Of a stretch of DNA of 64,000 bases, positions 41,861 through 50,644 are shown one piece after another. The first letter of the stretch is position 1, and every line of letters begins with the position of its first letter. Below the pieces are notes generated by a model, which did not search any database, was not told the origin of the DNA, and worked only from the letters and a program-made list of their open reading frames with translations. Both the position numbers and the translations under genes were made by a program. Location: positions 5,245,501-5,309,500 of the forward strand of contig NZ_CP130318.1 in the NCBI RefSeq assembly GCF_032268605.1. Reading direction: 5' to 3'. The stretch comes from Paenibacillus aurantius. GTDB lineage: Bacteria; Bacillota; Bacilli; Paenibacillales; NBRC-103111.

Positions 41861-42652
41861 TCACCCTCCGAAAACGTCGATATGAGTTTGAGCCCTTCTC
41901 CACATCCATTTCTCCAAGCCGAGCAGCAGGAGCATCCAAACCAGCTGACCGCCGATGATTAAGCCTGCTTCCGTTAGGGTCTTTTTGCCGAGGTAAATGG
42001 CGATTGGCTGAAACGAAACCAGGTGAAAAGGAAGCAGCAGGCTGATCTTGTACAGCGGCTCGGGATAGAACCACAATGGCACGAAGGATCCGGCAAAAAG
42101 ACTGATGACGGCACCGGTGATGAAGTTGATGAAGAACGCCGTTTTGAGCCAGATCGCCAGGAGGCCGAACAAGTAGTTGATTTGATTCATGAGGGCGATG
42201 CCAAGCAGGAGGCTGATGACGAACAGCGGAAACCGAAACGGCTCCCCCGGTACGGCGAACCCCCACAACAAAGCCGCGGCAGCCGCAGCCGGGAGCGTGG
42301 AGAAGAGAAAGCCGAATACATTCTCTCCGATTTGATCGGCCAGGAAATAGCCTTTCAACGTGATGGGGCGGATCAGATCCAGGCTGATGGCTCCGTTCTC
42401 CACCCGCTCCCCGATCTTCTGGCCGATTCTCGACCGGATTAGCGACTGGATGGCCATGTTCAGAACGAGAAATTGGAGCATGTTCTCGTAGGTGATGCCG
42501 TTCACTTCCGTCTTCCCCGCATACAAAGCCTTCCAGACGCTGATCAGAATAAGAAGGCCGAGAAAGGAGCTGACGATCATCATGTAGGCATTCAGTCGGT
42601 AAATGAACCGCTGCCGAAACGCTTGCTTGGCGAATTCCAAATAGATGGACAT
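41861..42652 (-). CDS. ABC-2 type transporter permease
   Basis: 263 residues, about six membrane helices. The family motif is seen as IGERVENGAISLDLIRPITL between helices, the counterpart of GEFDEILTKPLNP in the partner permease, so the two proteins form a heterodimer. First gene of the operon, ATG 42652 behind GGAAGGAAAT. An AT-rich region with TATGATAAT around 42,690 probably contains the promoter. Confidence 0.9.
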   Translation of the reverse strand: MSIYLEFAKQAFRQRFIYRLNAYMMIVSSFLGLLILISVWKALYAGKTEVNGITYENMLQFLVLNMAIQSLIRSRIGQKIGERVENGAISLDLIRPITLKGYFLADQIGENVFGFLFSTLPAAAAAALLWGFAVPGEPFRFPLFVISLLLGIALMNQINYLFGLLAIWLKTAFFINFITGAVISLFAGSFVPLWFYPEPLYKISLLLPFHLVSFQPIAIYLGKKTLTEAGLIIGGQLVWMLLLLGLEKWMWRRAQTHIDVFGG

Positions 42653-42759
42653 TGACGTTATTTCCTTCCCATAGGCCCGATCTGTAAAACTATACCATTA
42701 TCATACCTGTATTTAGTTAAACTTGAAATACCTTTCTTTTCACAATTCCTTTTTCATAG

Positions 42760-42789
42760 AAAAAGCACCCGGCCTCGGGGCCGAATGCT
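42760..42789 (-). terminator. Intrinsic terminator of the GNAT gene at 42792
   Basis: AGCA(TT)CGGCC / GGCCGGGTGCT stem with TTTTTC on the minus strand. Confidence 0.75.
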
Positions 42790-42791
42790 CC

Positions 42792-43256
42792 TTATTCCCA
42801 ATGCTTTTCCAAAGCTTCTTGGCTCGGGACGAACCCATGCCGCTCATAGAAAGCCCCGCTCGCCTCGCTCGGCCACAGCACGAGGAACTCGACCTCATGC
42901 TCCTTCGACCACCCTTCCATCGCCTGGTGAATTTGACCGCCGAGTCCCCGGCTCCGGTAGCCGGGCCGCGTGTAGACATTGGTCACGTACCCGAAATACG
43001 GATCGGGGCTTTTGCCGGGGCGCGGAACCTTATGGATGAGCTGCAGGTACATATGGGAGACGAGCCTCCCTTCCGCCTCTGCCACCCAGATGAACCAGTT
43101 CCCGCTGCCCAGCGCTTTCTCTAGAAACCCGGTGCAGGTGCGGAGAAATTCCTCCCGGTCCAGCCCCTGCGTTCCGGTCTCCTCCACGGAGTAGTCCCAG
43201 CGCATCTGCGCGAGCGCGTCGATATCGTTCGGATCAGCCAATCGGATGACGGCCAT
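42792..43256 (-). CDS. GNAT-family N-acetyltransferase
   Basis: 154 residues. Acetyl-CoA motif VTNVYTRPGYRSRGLGGQIH (R-x-x-G-L-G) and motif B YERHGFVPSQE are clear. Soluble; substrate unknown. ATG 43256 with GGAGCC upstream is taken as start; a longer frame to 43340 would run into the repeat at 43289-43381, so the repeat lies in the 5' leader. Confidence 0.92.
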   Translation of the reverse strand: MAVIRLADPNDIDALAQMRWDYSVEETGTQGLDREEFLRTCTGFLEKALGSGNWFIWVAEAEGRLVSHMYLQLIHKVPRPGKSPDPYFGYVTNVYTRPGYRSRGLGGQIHQAMEGWSKEHEVEFLVLWPSEASGAFYERHGFVPSQEALEKHWE

Positions 43257-43288
43257 AGTCGGCTCCTTCCTGTATTCACGGCGGACGC

Positions 43289-43381
43289 AGGGCCTTATCC
43301 GCAAATGAAGTTCTGCTTTCCTATTGATTTTCGTGCGCATACGGATGATTTCTCGCCAACAAAGTTACCGGATAAGGCCCT
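43289..43381. repeat. CCTTATCCG intergenic repeat, full copy (GGGCC arms)
   Basis: 12-bp perfect arms AGGGCCTTATCC / GGATAAGGCCCT around a core that shares TTGATTTTCGT, GCATA and CGCCAACAAAG with the copy at 51479. It lies between two same-strand genes. Confidence 0.8.
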
Positions 43382-43387
43382 AGGGAG

Positions 43388-43975
43388 TCATATCTCCATG
43401 TCCACGATCTCCTTCGTCCGGGTATATAACGCCAGCTTCTCCGCTTCCCGGTACACCCTCCGGCGTCCCTTCTCCTGAAGATGCCAGTTGTCCGGCCGGG
43501 TGTTCCGGTCCTCCACGCGGCAGAAGCTGTAGTCGATCCACTCCGGCATCCAGGTCTTCATCGTCAGGTAACAGCGCCTCATATGAAAAGCATTGGTCAC
43601 GAGCAGGATCCGGCGGATCCGGTCGAGCCCGTAACGCTGGTCGAGCATCTTGCGGGACAAGAGGGCATTCTCCTTCGTATTGGTCGAGCGGGTTTCCGTC
43701 CAGACGGCCTCTTCCTTCACTCCCAGCTTCACGGCGGCCTCTTTCATAGCCAGCGCTTCGGGGATCGTGGAGGTTCCGCCCGACATGAGAATAAGAGGGG
43801 CCCGCCCCGCCTTATAGAGCTCCACCGCCTTCGGAACGCGAAGCTCCGGGGCCCGGATGCTCCCGAAAACGAGAATCAGATCCCCCATCTTGCCGTCATC
43901 CTCCAAACCGGCAAATACCGCACGGTGAATCAGGTCCGCCTCGGCTTGCTCCACGTCCAGTTCCGACAGGTACAT
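43388..43975 (-). CDS. YdcF/DUF218-family protein
   Basis: 195 residues. The DUF218 pattern is plain: DLILVFGSIRAPELRV at the first strand, AVELYKAGRAPLILMSGG, ETRSTNTKENALLSRKML and LLVTNAFHMRR. The family has a nucleotide-binding-like fold linked to envelope or vancomycin-sensitivity functions (SanA/YdcF) and S-adenosylmethionine binding in one case; the role here is not known. It has no signal peptide. ATG 43975 after GAGGAGG. Confidence 0.9.
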   Translation of the reverse strand: MYLSELDVEQAEADLIHRAVFAGLEDDGKMGDLILVFGSIRAPELRVPKAVELYKAGRAPLILMSGGTSTIPEALAMKEAAVKLGVKEEAVWTETRSTNTKENALLSRKMLDQRYGLDRIRRILLVTNAFHMRRCYLTMKTWMPEWIDYSFCRVEDRNTRPDNWHLQEKGRRRVYREAEKLALYTRTKEIVDMEI

Positions 43976-44240
43976 GATGCCCTCCTCGTGTTCAAAGGCT
44001 GGGGCGAGGACGATTCCAGCGCCGCGCCTGTCTTTTTATGGTGTGTTCAGCGATTCCTCTTATGCTGCTAATCTTCCATCCGCTTGGGAAGCGGAAAGGG
44101 AGCCCCAGCTTACCGTACTGTCCGACAGTCCGTATGAGGACGAGAAATCCCGTCTCGCTGTCCTCTCTATGAATCATTGTAGCACTCTTCCATAAGGGCT
44201 GACCATCTGTCGAATGCCCGTTCCCGAACGGCCGCACACC

Positions 44241-44266
44241 AAAAACCGCCCTTGAGGAAGGCGGTT
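44241..44266 (-). terminator. Leftward terminator-like hairpin
   Basis: AACCGCC / GGCGGTT stem with TTTTT on the minus strand. The nearest upstream leftward gene ends at 44909, 640 bp away beyond two repeats. Confidence 0.5.
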
Positions 44267-44484
44267 CACTCTAATGGTATAGGACTTTCCTCGGCTACTG
44301 TCATGGGGCACCTAACACCGCGCATGGGGAGATTCGCGCGATGCAAAATGGGCCTGATTCGGCAGCTTCGTTGGGAGGGACACCTGGCATGCGGCAGGAG
44401 GCGGACCACTTTTGTGGGACGCCGAAATCATCTGGGACGCGAAAACTACTCGTTGGGAGAATTGACGGTGGGCCCGAAACAATA

Positions 44485-44514
44485 GGGAAGCGGAACAAGA
44501 CTCACGGATAAGGC
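44485..44514. repeat. Partial copy of the CCTTATCCG repeat
   Basis: GGGAAGCGGAACAAGACTCA plus CGGATAAGGC matches the inverse of the right part of the copy at 51479 with few differences; the other arm is missing. Confidence 0.65.
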
Positions 44515-44630
44515 AGCGGTAGATGCTGCCCTGGGGGACATCACCAAAACAGCAGGCCAGCTTCGCCAGTCCGGCTATTCCCGGTCATGCCTCCCTCCTG
44601 GAAAGGCGGTTCTTTGCAGGCAGCCGAAAA

Positions 44631-44827
44631 TAGAGGAACAAAAAGGGCACTAAATGCCCTTTTCTTAGCCTCTGCACAAATTTAGAGGAACAAAAGGGCC
44701 TTATTTTCCAAAAAGTTAGATGAAAATGGGCTTTAGGGAAGCCATTTCGGACAAATAGCTTCCTTTTGTTCCTCTATTTTTTGAGCCATATGCCAAAAAG
44801 ACCGAATAGGGCATCCTAGTTCCTCTA
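44631..44827. repeat. Nested inverted intergenic repeat, copy 3 (TAGAGGAAC type)
   Basis: TAGAGGAAC at 44631 and 44683 and its inverse GTTCCTCTA at 44768 and 44819: the same four-motif nested layout and ~50-bp spacing (52 and 51 bp) as copies 1 and 2, but a different motif. The segment AAAAAGACCGAATA is shared with copy 1. Confidence 0.8.
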
Positions 44828-44908
44828 TTTGCGTCTCCTCTCTTGCGCGGGAAGGAGTGGAGAGCCCTGCCCTACGGCAAAAAGGAACTTGGCGGGCACT
44901 CCCCGCCC

Positions 44909-45562
44909 TCACTCCTTCCTCCGTTTCTTCCCGAGAACATACCATTCCACGAGAATCAGATTGACCAAGAGCCCTGCCCAAATGTTGACGGCAAGAACCT
45001 CTTTAATCATGTCCTCCCGCCCTCCCGGCAAGCTAAACCCGTGAAGGGCCAGGTACAGCAGAAGCAGCAGGGGGACAAGCAGGCGGGCACTCACCGCCGC
45101 TAGCGTAACGCCGAAGCTGCGGGTCATCCAGCGGCGGTGGGCTTCCCAATCTCCACAGAGGGCCGCCCTCCAGCCATGACCGGTCGTAAAAAGCCAGGCT
45201 GCCGCAAGCGCAAGAAAGGACGCCGCTCGGGTATAGTCCGGCTCGTAGAACGCAAGCGGAACCGCAAGAATGCCGCTTGCGAATACACAGCCCGCGTAGA
45301 TTCGGCCGGTAATGCGGTGAAGCCGGGGCCGGGCCGCCCTCAGCCCCGCCAAAAACTGAGGGAACCCGGCCGCTAGGGCGGCCAAGGCAAGCCCGACGTG
45401 CGCGACCAGGAGCGGATACTGAATGGCGACGGAGTCGATCGTGACCCGGCTGCGCTCCGGATCCAGCGTCAAATAGGGCGCGGCGAAGGGAGTCATCACC
45501 CCGAGGGATACGGCGAGGAGGAGCCACCAGCTTCGCGAGATGTGGCCCGCCGCGCGCTTCAT
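44909..45562 (-). CDS. DUF2306 membrane protein
   Basis: 217 residues with about six membrane helices and the DUF2306 landmark His/Arg sites: HVGLALAALAAGFPQFL, RLHRITGRIYAGCVFASG, HGWRAALCGDWEAHRRWMTR. The His-rich helices suggest a heme or quinone-type membrane protein, but no function is established for the family. The start ATG overlaps the stop of the repeat-protein gene (ATGA), with GGGAGGG before it, so the two are translationally coupled. Confidence 0.9.
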   Translation of the reverse strand: MKRAAGHISRSWWLLLAVSLGVMTPFAAPYLTLDPERSRVTIDSVAIQYPLLVAHVGLALAALAAGFPQFLAGLRAARPRLHRITGRIYAGCVFASGILAVPLAFYEPDYTRAASFLALAAAWLFTTGHGWRAALCGDWEAHRRWMTRSFGVTLAAVSARLLVPLLLLLYLALHGFSLPGGREDMIKEVLAVNIWAGLLVNLILVEWYVLGKKRRKE

Positions 45563-46041
45563 TTTGTCCCTCCCGGCTTCCGCCTGGTCCGCAAGCCGCA
45601 GTGGCTCTCGATGGCTAGCCCGACGAAATCTGCCCGGCCCCTCGGCCTAAACACGACGGCAGCCCGGCACCCGAGGAAGAGCGGGCCCGTTCTTGCCAGC
45701 CTCGGCGCTATCATACCGTCTTGCCTCTTTCCTGCCGGCCACCACGCACCCTTAACGTCCTGAATCTTTCCTACCGGCCACCATGCACCCTTAACGTCCT
45801 GAATCTTTCCTACCGGCCATCCCGCCTCCGTACGCCTCCTTCCTATCAGCCGCCACGTAGGGGATTCCCCTTGCCTCTTTCCTTTCGGCCACTCTCCCGT
45901 ACCGCCTTGCCTCTTTGTCGGCCGCTCTCCCGTACCGCCGTGCCTCCTTCTTGCCGGCGGCCATGCAGCAGCCGTACCATCGTGCCCTCTTACCGGCCGC
46001 CACGCTTCCATGGCGCCCCTCTTGCCTTGTGCTTTTCGCAT
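45559..46041 (-). CDS. Tandem-repeat protein of unknown function (160 aa)
   Basis: 160 residues starting at ATG 46041 with AAGGAGG 10 bp upstream. About eight degenerate units of 11-13 residues fill residues 12-115; the best are GWPVGKIQDVKGA, WWPVGKIQDVKGA and WWPAGKRQDGMIA, earlier ones GEWPKGKRQGESP and GERPTKRQGGT. The protein is basic, rich in Trp, Pro, Gly, Arg and Lys, with no membrane helix. All repeat spacings are multiples of three bases. The stop overlaps the DUF2306 start. No known family. It could be a nucleic-acid- or envelope-binding repeat, or a young frame grown from a DNA minisatellite. Confidence 0.55.
   Translation of the reverse strand: MRKAQGKRGAMEAWRPVRGHDGTAAAWPPARRRHGGTGERPTKRQGGTGEWPKGKRQGESPTWRLIGRRRTEAGWPVGKIQDVKGAWWPVGKIQDVKGAWWPAGKRQDGMIAPRLARTGPLFLGCRAAVVFRPRGRADFVGLAIESHCGLRTRRKPGGTK
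45731..46000. repeat. Degenerate 33-39-bp tandem repeat array
   Basis: Units around a CCGGCC(A/G) core recur at 39, 39, 33, 39, 33, 39 and 36 bp; the two full 39-bp units from 45731 and 45770 differ at only two positions. All periods keep the leftward reading frame of the 160-residue protein. Confidence 0.8.
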
Positions 46042-46567
46042 TCGCTTTTTTCCTCCTTCTTTCTTTACTCTTTGTAACCCTAGCCTCAGCTTAGCCCCCG
46101 CCTCTTTCCGCTCTCTAAAGAAAAGATTAAAAAAGTCTAAAGTCCCGCCCCTGCAGTTGGTCAGAAAGCTGAAAACCGGCCGCTTATCGTAATTCCAGGC
46201 TTTTCGCTTTCCCGAGGCTTTCTGGTTTCAGGTCCTTCGTTTCCCTGTGGCTTTTTCTTGGTTCCAGCCCTTCCCAACACGGAATTTTCCGGCTTCCATG
46301 CCTCGCTTCTCCGGGGTTTTTCTTAGTTCCAGCCCTCCCACTTCCCCGGCAAGCCGGCTTCCGACAAGCTTCTGCGCCGAGCCTTTTAGATTTTATTCTT
46401 TTTTTAGATGAGCTTTAGAAGGAGGTAAGAGACGGGGGTTAAGATGAATTCAGAAGGCTTCAGAGCGGCGCAGCCAAGGAAAGACAGACGACAAGACCGC
46501 CGGAGGCTTCCCATTACACAAGGTCAGGCTGACCAAGAGCAGCGCTGGCCGACAGGAGGATTTACTT
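46042..46567. other. Intergenic region with degenerate pyrimidine-rich repeats
   Basis: From 46195 to 46370 the plus strand has imperfect units such as GGTTCCAGCCCTTCCC and AGTTCCAGCCCTCCCA with CTTTTTCTT between. An AAGGAGG at about 46420 lies 16 bp before an ATG at 46444, but that frame overlaps the next gene and reads poorly. It is the shared upstream region of two divergent genes. Confidence 0.5.
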
Positions 46568-47485
46568 ATGAAAAGAAAAACAGCCATTGCCGGAGCCGCA
46601 TTCGGACTGGGAGCGGTTATGTTATTCGCCAGCGGGTATTCCGCCATGGCGGACACATCCGGCTACGATGTCTACAAGACGGCCGCGAAGAACCTGAAGA
46701 CCCAGACGAGTCTCACCGTCCACGCGGAGTGGTCCGTCTCGGACAACGGCAAGCCGCTTGTGACCGGCACCGCGGACGCGAAGGTTAACAAGGATGACCA
46801 GACCGGCAGCATGAAGGCGACCGTCGGTGACGGATCCCTCTCCAAGACCGTCCAGGCATTCCGCCAAGACGGCAAGGTGATCGTGCAGACCGGTGACTCC
46901 GACGTCTACCGTGTGCTCGAGCAAGGGGACTCCCGCTGGCAGCGCCAAGGTGCTCATGCCGGGCCTCCCGCCGCGGCGGAGCCGGTCCTTGATGCGCTGA
47001 TGGGCCACGTGCGGGAACTCGCGACCGTCGAGAACGCGGCCGACGGCAGCAAGCAGGCCGCCCTGCATCTGGAGGGCCGCCAGGTGCCCGCGCTCGTGAA
47101 TGCGATCGGCTCGATGCTCGTCGCCCATGCCTCCGGCGAAGGGGCCGGCTGGCACGGGAAGATGGCGTCCGATGATCCTGCCGGCCTGCCGTGGGGCGGC
47201 CAGCCGATGGATCTCTCCGCCGCGCTCCCCAAGCTGAAGGATAAGATCAAGGTCGAGACCGTTGCGCTGGATGCCGGCATCAGCCCTGCCGACGTGCTCA
47301 CCAGCCAGAAGGCGGAAATCCACGTGACCGGTAACGACGAGGAAGGGAAGCCGCATGAGCTCGTTCTCCGGGTAGCGGCGGATTTCTCCGATCTGAGCAC
47401 CACGACGCCCGACCGGGTGGACCTGACCGGCAAACAGACGGTGGAAATCTCTAAGGACGACCGTAAATGGGGCTGGAAGCATTAA
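46568..47485 (+). CDS. Exported protein of unknown function
   Basis: 305 residues. A Sec signal peptide (MKRKTAIAGAAFGLGAVMLF, likely cut after SAMA) precedes a ~275-residue soluble domain that reads as long beta strands (LTVHAEWSVSDNGKPLVTGT, QTGSMKATVGDG, AEIHVTGNDEEGKPHELVLR), a pattern like LolA/LppX-type or LPS-transport half-barrels. There is no lipobox Cys, so it is probably secreted or wall-associated. ATG 46568 behind AGGAGG. No enzyme motif. Monocistronic; an ABC operon follows 210 bp later. Confidence 0.75.
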   Translation: MKRKTAIAGAAFGLGAVMLFASGYSAMADTSGYDVYKTAAKNLKTQTSLTVHAEWSVSDNGKPLVTGTADAKVNKDDQTGSMKATVGDGSLSKTVQAFRQDGKVIVQTGDSDVYRVLEQGDSRWQRQGAHAGPPAAAEPVLDALMGHVRELATVENAADGSKQAALHLEGRQVPALVNAIGSMLVAHASGEGAGWHGKMASDDPAGLPWGGQPMDLSAALPKLKDKIKVETVALDAGISPADVLTSQKAEIHVTGNDEEGKPHELVLRVAADFSDLSTTTPDRVDLTGKQTVEISKDDRKWGWKH

Positions 47486-47694
47486 AGCTTCCCTAAGCCG
47501 GCTCCGCTAAAAAGGCGGAAGGAACCGGTGTGTTCTAAGAAACCAGCCATAAGCCCCGCCCTTAAGAAGAAGCGGATGCGTCCGGCCGAGCCCCCCTCTG
47601 TAGGCTCTAGAGCCCCAGAATGATCCGGTCCGTTAGACCTTCTGCTTCTTCTTACGCCCGGCCGGGGACGGCAGACAGCAAAAGGAGAGAAACC

Positions 47695-48432
47695 ATGAGT
47701 GCTATATTGGAAGTAAACCACCTGACGAAGCGGTACCGGAACGGACGGGGCGTGGAAGACGTGTCCTTTGAAGTGGCCGAAGGGGAAGTCTTCGGCTTGG
47801 TCGGCGCCAACGGAGCAGGCAAAACCACCCTGCTCAAGCTGCTAACAGGCCTGCTGCGGCCGGACTGCGGCACGGTACGGATCGCCGGCCACGACATCGC
47901 CGAACAGTTCGAGCAGGCGATGGAGCGCGTGGGCTGCCTGATCGAAACGGCCGATGCCTGCGGGCATCTGACGGCGTACGAGCATCTGAAGCTCGCGGCC
48001 CGCTTCTATCCCTCCCTGCCTGCCTCCCGGATCGGGGAGGCGCTCGAGCAAGCGGGGCTCGCCGCCCGCGCGAAGGAACGGGTCGCCGGCTTCTCGCTCG
48101 GCATGAAGCAGCGGCTCGGGCTTGCATTGGCGCTGCTCGCCAAGCCTAAGCTCGTCCTCCTGGATGAGCCCTCGAACGGCCTCGATGTTCAGGGGATGAT
48201 CGACCTGCGCCAGACCGTTGTCCGACTTGCCCGGGAAGAAGGGACGGCCTTCCTTCTATCGAGCCATCTCATCCATGATCTCAGCCTGATGGTGACCCGG
48301 ACCGGCATTATGGAGGAAGGGCGGCTCATCGGGATGGCCGATCCCCGCCGGCTCGAAGAACAGGGAACCACGCTGGAGGCCTACGCCGTTTCCCAAATCC
48401 AGTCATGGAAGGAGGAGGCCCGCTATGCATAA
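47695..48432 (+). CDS. ABC transporter ATP-binding protein
   Basis: 245 residues. Walker A GANGAGKTT, signature FSLGMKQRLGLA, Walker B LVLLDEPSNGLD and the switch SSHLIHD. The type matches bacteriocin-resistance or NatA-like exporters. ATG 47695 behind AAAGGAGAG is preferred to an upstream in-frame ATG at 47620. First gene of a four-gene operon (ATPase, permease, kinase, regulator), its stop overlapping the permease start by 8 bp. Confidence 0.93.
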   Translation: MSAILEVNHLTKRYRNGRGVEDVSFEVAEGEVFGLVGANGAGKTTLLKLLTGLLRPDCGTVRIAGHDIAEQFEQAMERVGCLIETADACGHLTAYEHLKLAARFYPSLPASRIGEALEQAGLAARAKERVAGFSLGMKQRLGLALALLAKPKLVLLDEPSNGLDVQGMIDLRQTVVRLAREEGTAFLLSSHLIHDLSLMVTRTGIMEEGRLIGMADPRRLEEQGTTLEAYAVSQIQSWKEEARYA

Positions 48433-49174
48433 GCTGTACGCCGCGGCCCGGAATGAAGGGGAGAAGCTGTGGAAGCGGAGGAGAACGAAGGCCCACCTGC
48501 TCCTCTCCCTGCTCCTTCCCCCGGTCATCGCTCTCTGTTTCAGCTGGCTGAACGGCCGGACCGGCCTGCCCTTCGGGCTCTCGGGAAACCTCCCGCTCAC
48601 CGTGCTGTCGCTGTTTACGTTCCTGTTCCTCCCTCTCTTTCTGGCCTCCGCCGCGGCAGATTCGTTCACGGGCGAAGCCGCCTCCGGCACGCTGAAGCTG
48701 ACCCTGCTCCGCCCCATTACGCGCAGCAAAGCCTTCGCCGCGAAGGTGCTCGCCCTCGCCGCCTGCCTGACCCTGCATCTTGCGGTGTTGTGGGCCTCGT
48801 CCGTGCTTTCGGCACTGGCGATGCCCGGCCTGGAGATGACGGGAGGCTGGGTGGACAGCCTGACGGCTTACACCGCCTCCTGGCTGCCGATGCTGGCCGT
48901 TGTCCTGCTGGCCGTCCTGCTCTCCCAGCTTTTTCAGAGCGGCACGGCCGTGATGACGGGCTTCGTGCTGCTGTACGCGGCCTTCCGTGCGGCTCCACTC
49001 TTTTACCCGTCGCTGTCCGCCTGGTCCGTCTTCTCGTATGCCAATGGAGCCGCCCTTCTCAGGGGGAACGGCTGGTCAACGGAAACTTTCGCCGGGGCGC
49101 TCGTCGTACCGCTTTCGTATTGTATAATGGCTTATACGGCGGGAATGGTGAGGTTCGAACGAAACCCGCTTTAA
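48425..49174 (+). CDS. ABC-2 type permease
   Basis: 249 residues, about six membrane helices. The first is preceded by a basic N-terminus (KLWKRRRTKAHLLLSLL). DSFTGEAASGTLKLTLLRPI is the ABC-2 family loop. It works with the overlapping ATPase. The two-component pair directly downstream suggests an exporter that responds to an envelope-active compound, as in Bce/Lan-type systems, though the permease is not of the BceB type. Confidence 0.9.
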   Translation: MHKLYAAARNEGEKLWKRRRTKAHLLLSLLLPPVIALCFSWLNGRTGLPFGLSGNLPLTVLSLFTFLFLPLFLASAAADSFTGEAASGTLKLTLLRPITRSKAFAAKVLALAACLTLHLAVLWASSVLSALAMPGLEMTGGWVDSLTAYTASWLPMLAVVLLAVLLSQLFQSGTAVMTGFVLLYAAFRAAPLFYPSLSAWSVFSYANGAALLRGNGWSTETFAGALVVPLSYCIMAYTAGMVRFERNPL

Positions 49175-49186
49175 GGAGCTGTCTTC

Positions 49187-50644
49187 ATGTCCATCAAGGT
49201 AAAGCTGCTGCTGTCCTATATCCTCATGACCTTTCTTCCGGTTGTGCTTTTTGCGCTGATTACCACCGGCCTTTCCCTGACTTTTTATGGGGACAAGGAG
49301 AACGGAGGAACCACGCCCTTCTGGGAACAGACGAACGAACGGAACGACTGGGTCGCGGGGGTGAGAACCTTGGCCAAGGCCGACCCCGAACGATTCACCG
49401 ACAGCGCCTTTCTAAACCGGATGGACCAGCTCCTAAGCCCGCTTCAGATCGGACTCGTGGTGGTGAAGAACGACCGGATGGTCTATTCTTCTCCTTCCGT
49501 AGACCGCCCCGGGCTTGAGGAGGAGCTTCGCCGCCTGGAACCCGATGAACCGATGCGCAAATGGAAGCCGAATGCCGCCGGACGTTACGCCGCGGAACGC
49601 CACTCGCTATCCTTCCCGGACGGCGGGAAGGGGGACGTCTACATCCTCACCGACTGGAGCTCGTTCTTTCAGGGCATGCGCCAATTCTTCCCACTGCTGC
49701 TGCTTACTCTTCTGGTGGTCATCGGCCTGACGAACGGCCTGGTCACCTTTCTCGTTTCGCGCAACCTGATCCGGCCCCTCTACCGGCTGAAAAACGCCGC
49801 AGAGCAGATCAAGGAAGGGAACCTGAACCACGAGATCCACCTTAACCGCAAGGACGAAATCGGGCGCCTCGGGGAAGCGTTGGAGGAAATGCGCAGCCGC
49901 CTGAACGAATCCATCCGTCTTCAGCTTCAGTACGAGGAGAACCGCAAGGAGCTCATCTCGAACATCTCGCATGACCTGAAGACCCCCATCACCGGAATCC
50001 AAGCATGCGTGGACGGCATACGCGACGGAATCGCGGACACCCCGGCCAAGCGTGACAAATATATGGGCATGATCGCCCGCAAAACGGAGGAAATGGACCG
50101 CCTCATCGACGAGCTGTTCCTCTTCTCCAAGCTCGACCTGAAGCGGCTGCCTTTTCATCCGGAGCCGCTCGATCTTAACGCCTACCTGCAGGATTATACG
50201 GTTGAGCTGGGTCTGGATCCCCGGCTGGAGGGCGTTAAGGTCTCCTACACGTCTTCCGGTCCGGGTCCCGTGACCGTGCTCGCCGACCGGGAAAAGCTGG
50301 AGCGGGTGCTGATGAACATCATCGGCAACAGCTTGAATTATATGGATAAGCCGAATAAGGAAATCCGGGTGCGGCTGCAGGACGGACCGGAGGAGGCCAT
50401 CGTCTCCCTGGAGGACAACGGGCCGGGCATTGCGGAATCGGCGCTTCCCCATATTTTCGACCGGTTTTACCGGGCTGATCCTTCCCGGAACACGGCGGCC
50501 GGAGGCAGCGGACTGGGGCTCGCCATCGTCAAGCAGATGATAGAGGGACAGGGAGGAGCCGTGGGAGCCGAAAGCCGGTTAGGGCAGGGCACCCGCCTTT
50601 TCTTCACGCTGCCCAAGCCGAATCAGGAGGGAAAACGGCCATGA
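49187..50644 (+). CDS. Two-component sensor histidine kinase
   Basis: 485 residues. N-terminal membrane helix (residues 7-27), extracytoplasmic sensor (about 30-165), second helix (about 167-190), HAMP (RPLYRLKNAAEQIKEGNLNH), HisKA with the phospho-acceptor His in ISHDLKTPITGIQA and HATPase_c (IGNSLNYMDKP, EDNGPGI, GGSGLGLAIVKQ). It starts 12 bp after the permease and overlaps the regulator by 4 bp (ATGA). Confidence 0.95.
   Translation: MSIKVKLLLSYILMTFLPVVLFALITTGLSLTFYGDKENGGTTPFWEQTNERNDWVAGVRTLAKADPERFTDSAFLNRMDQLLSPLQIGLVVVKNDRMVYSSPSVDRPGLEEELRRLEPDEPMRKWKPNAAGRYAAERHSLSFPDGGKGDVYILTDWSSFFQGMRQFFPLLLLTLLVVIGLTNGLVTFLVSRNLIRPLYRLKNAAEQIKEGNLNHEIHLNRKDEIGRLGEALEEMRSRLNESIRLQLQYEENRKELISNISHDLKTPITGIQACVDGIRDGIADTPAKRDKYMGMIARKTEEMDRLIDELFLFSKLDLKRLPFHPEPLDLNAYLQDYTVELGLDPRLEGVKVSYTSSGPGPVTVLADREKLERVLMNIIGNSLNYMDKPNKEIRVRLQDGPEEAIVSLEDNGPGIAESALPHIFDRFYRADPSRNTAAGGSGLGLAIVKQMIEGQGGAVGAESRLGQGTRLFFTLPKPNQEGKRP

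Larger units (their letters stand above)
43976..44908. other. Intergenic region of repeats without a supported gene
   Basis: 933 bp. It contains a leftward terminator-like hairpin (44241-44266), a stretch at about 44,310-44,480 with degenerate GGGACGC-AAA units of roughly 20 bp, a partial CCTTATCCG repeat (44485-44514), and nested repeat copy 3 (44631-44827). Open frames here have no ribosome binding site and unnatural composition. Confidence 0.6.

Noticed and set aside
44310-44480. A further repeat family with ~20-bp GGGACGC units
   Set aside because: Units are too degenerate and irregular to define by eye; mentioned only within the intergenic description.
44252-44485. 77-codon rightward frame
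   Set aside because: It starts inside a terminator hairpin and follows degenerate DNA repeats; no start signal.
45731-46000. CRISPR array
   Set aside because: The units are contiguous degenerate tandem repeats of 33-39 bp without unique spacers, and no cas gene is present.
46444-46788. 114-codon rightward frame
   Set aside because: It overlaps the exported-protein gene in another frame; the AAGGAGG is 16 bp away, too far for a confident start.
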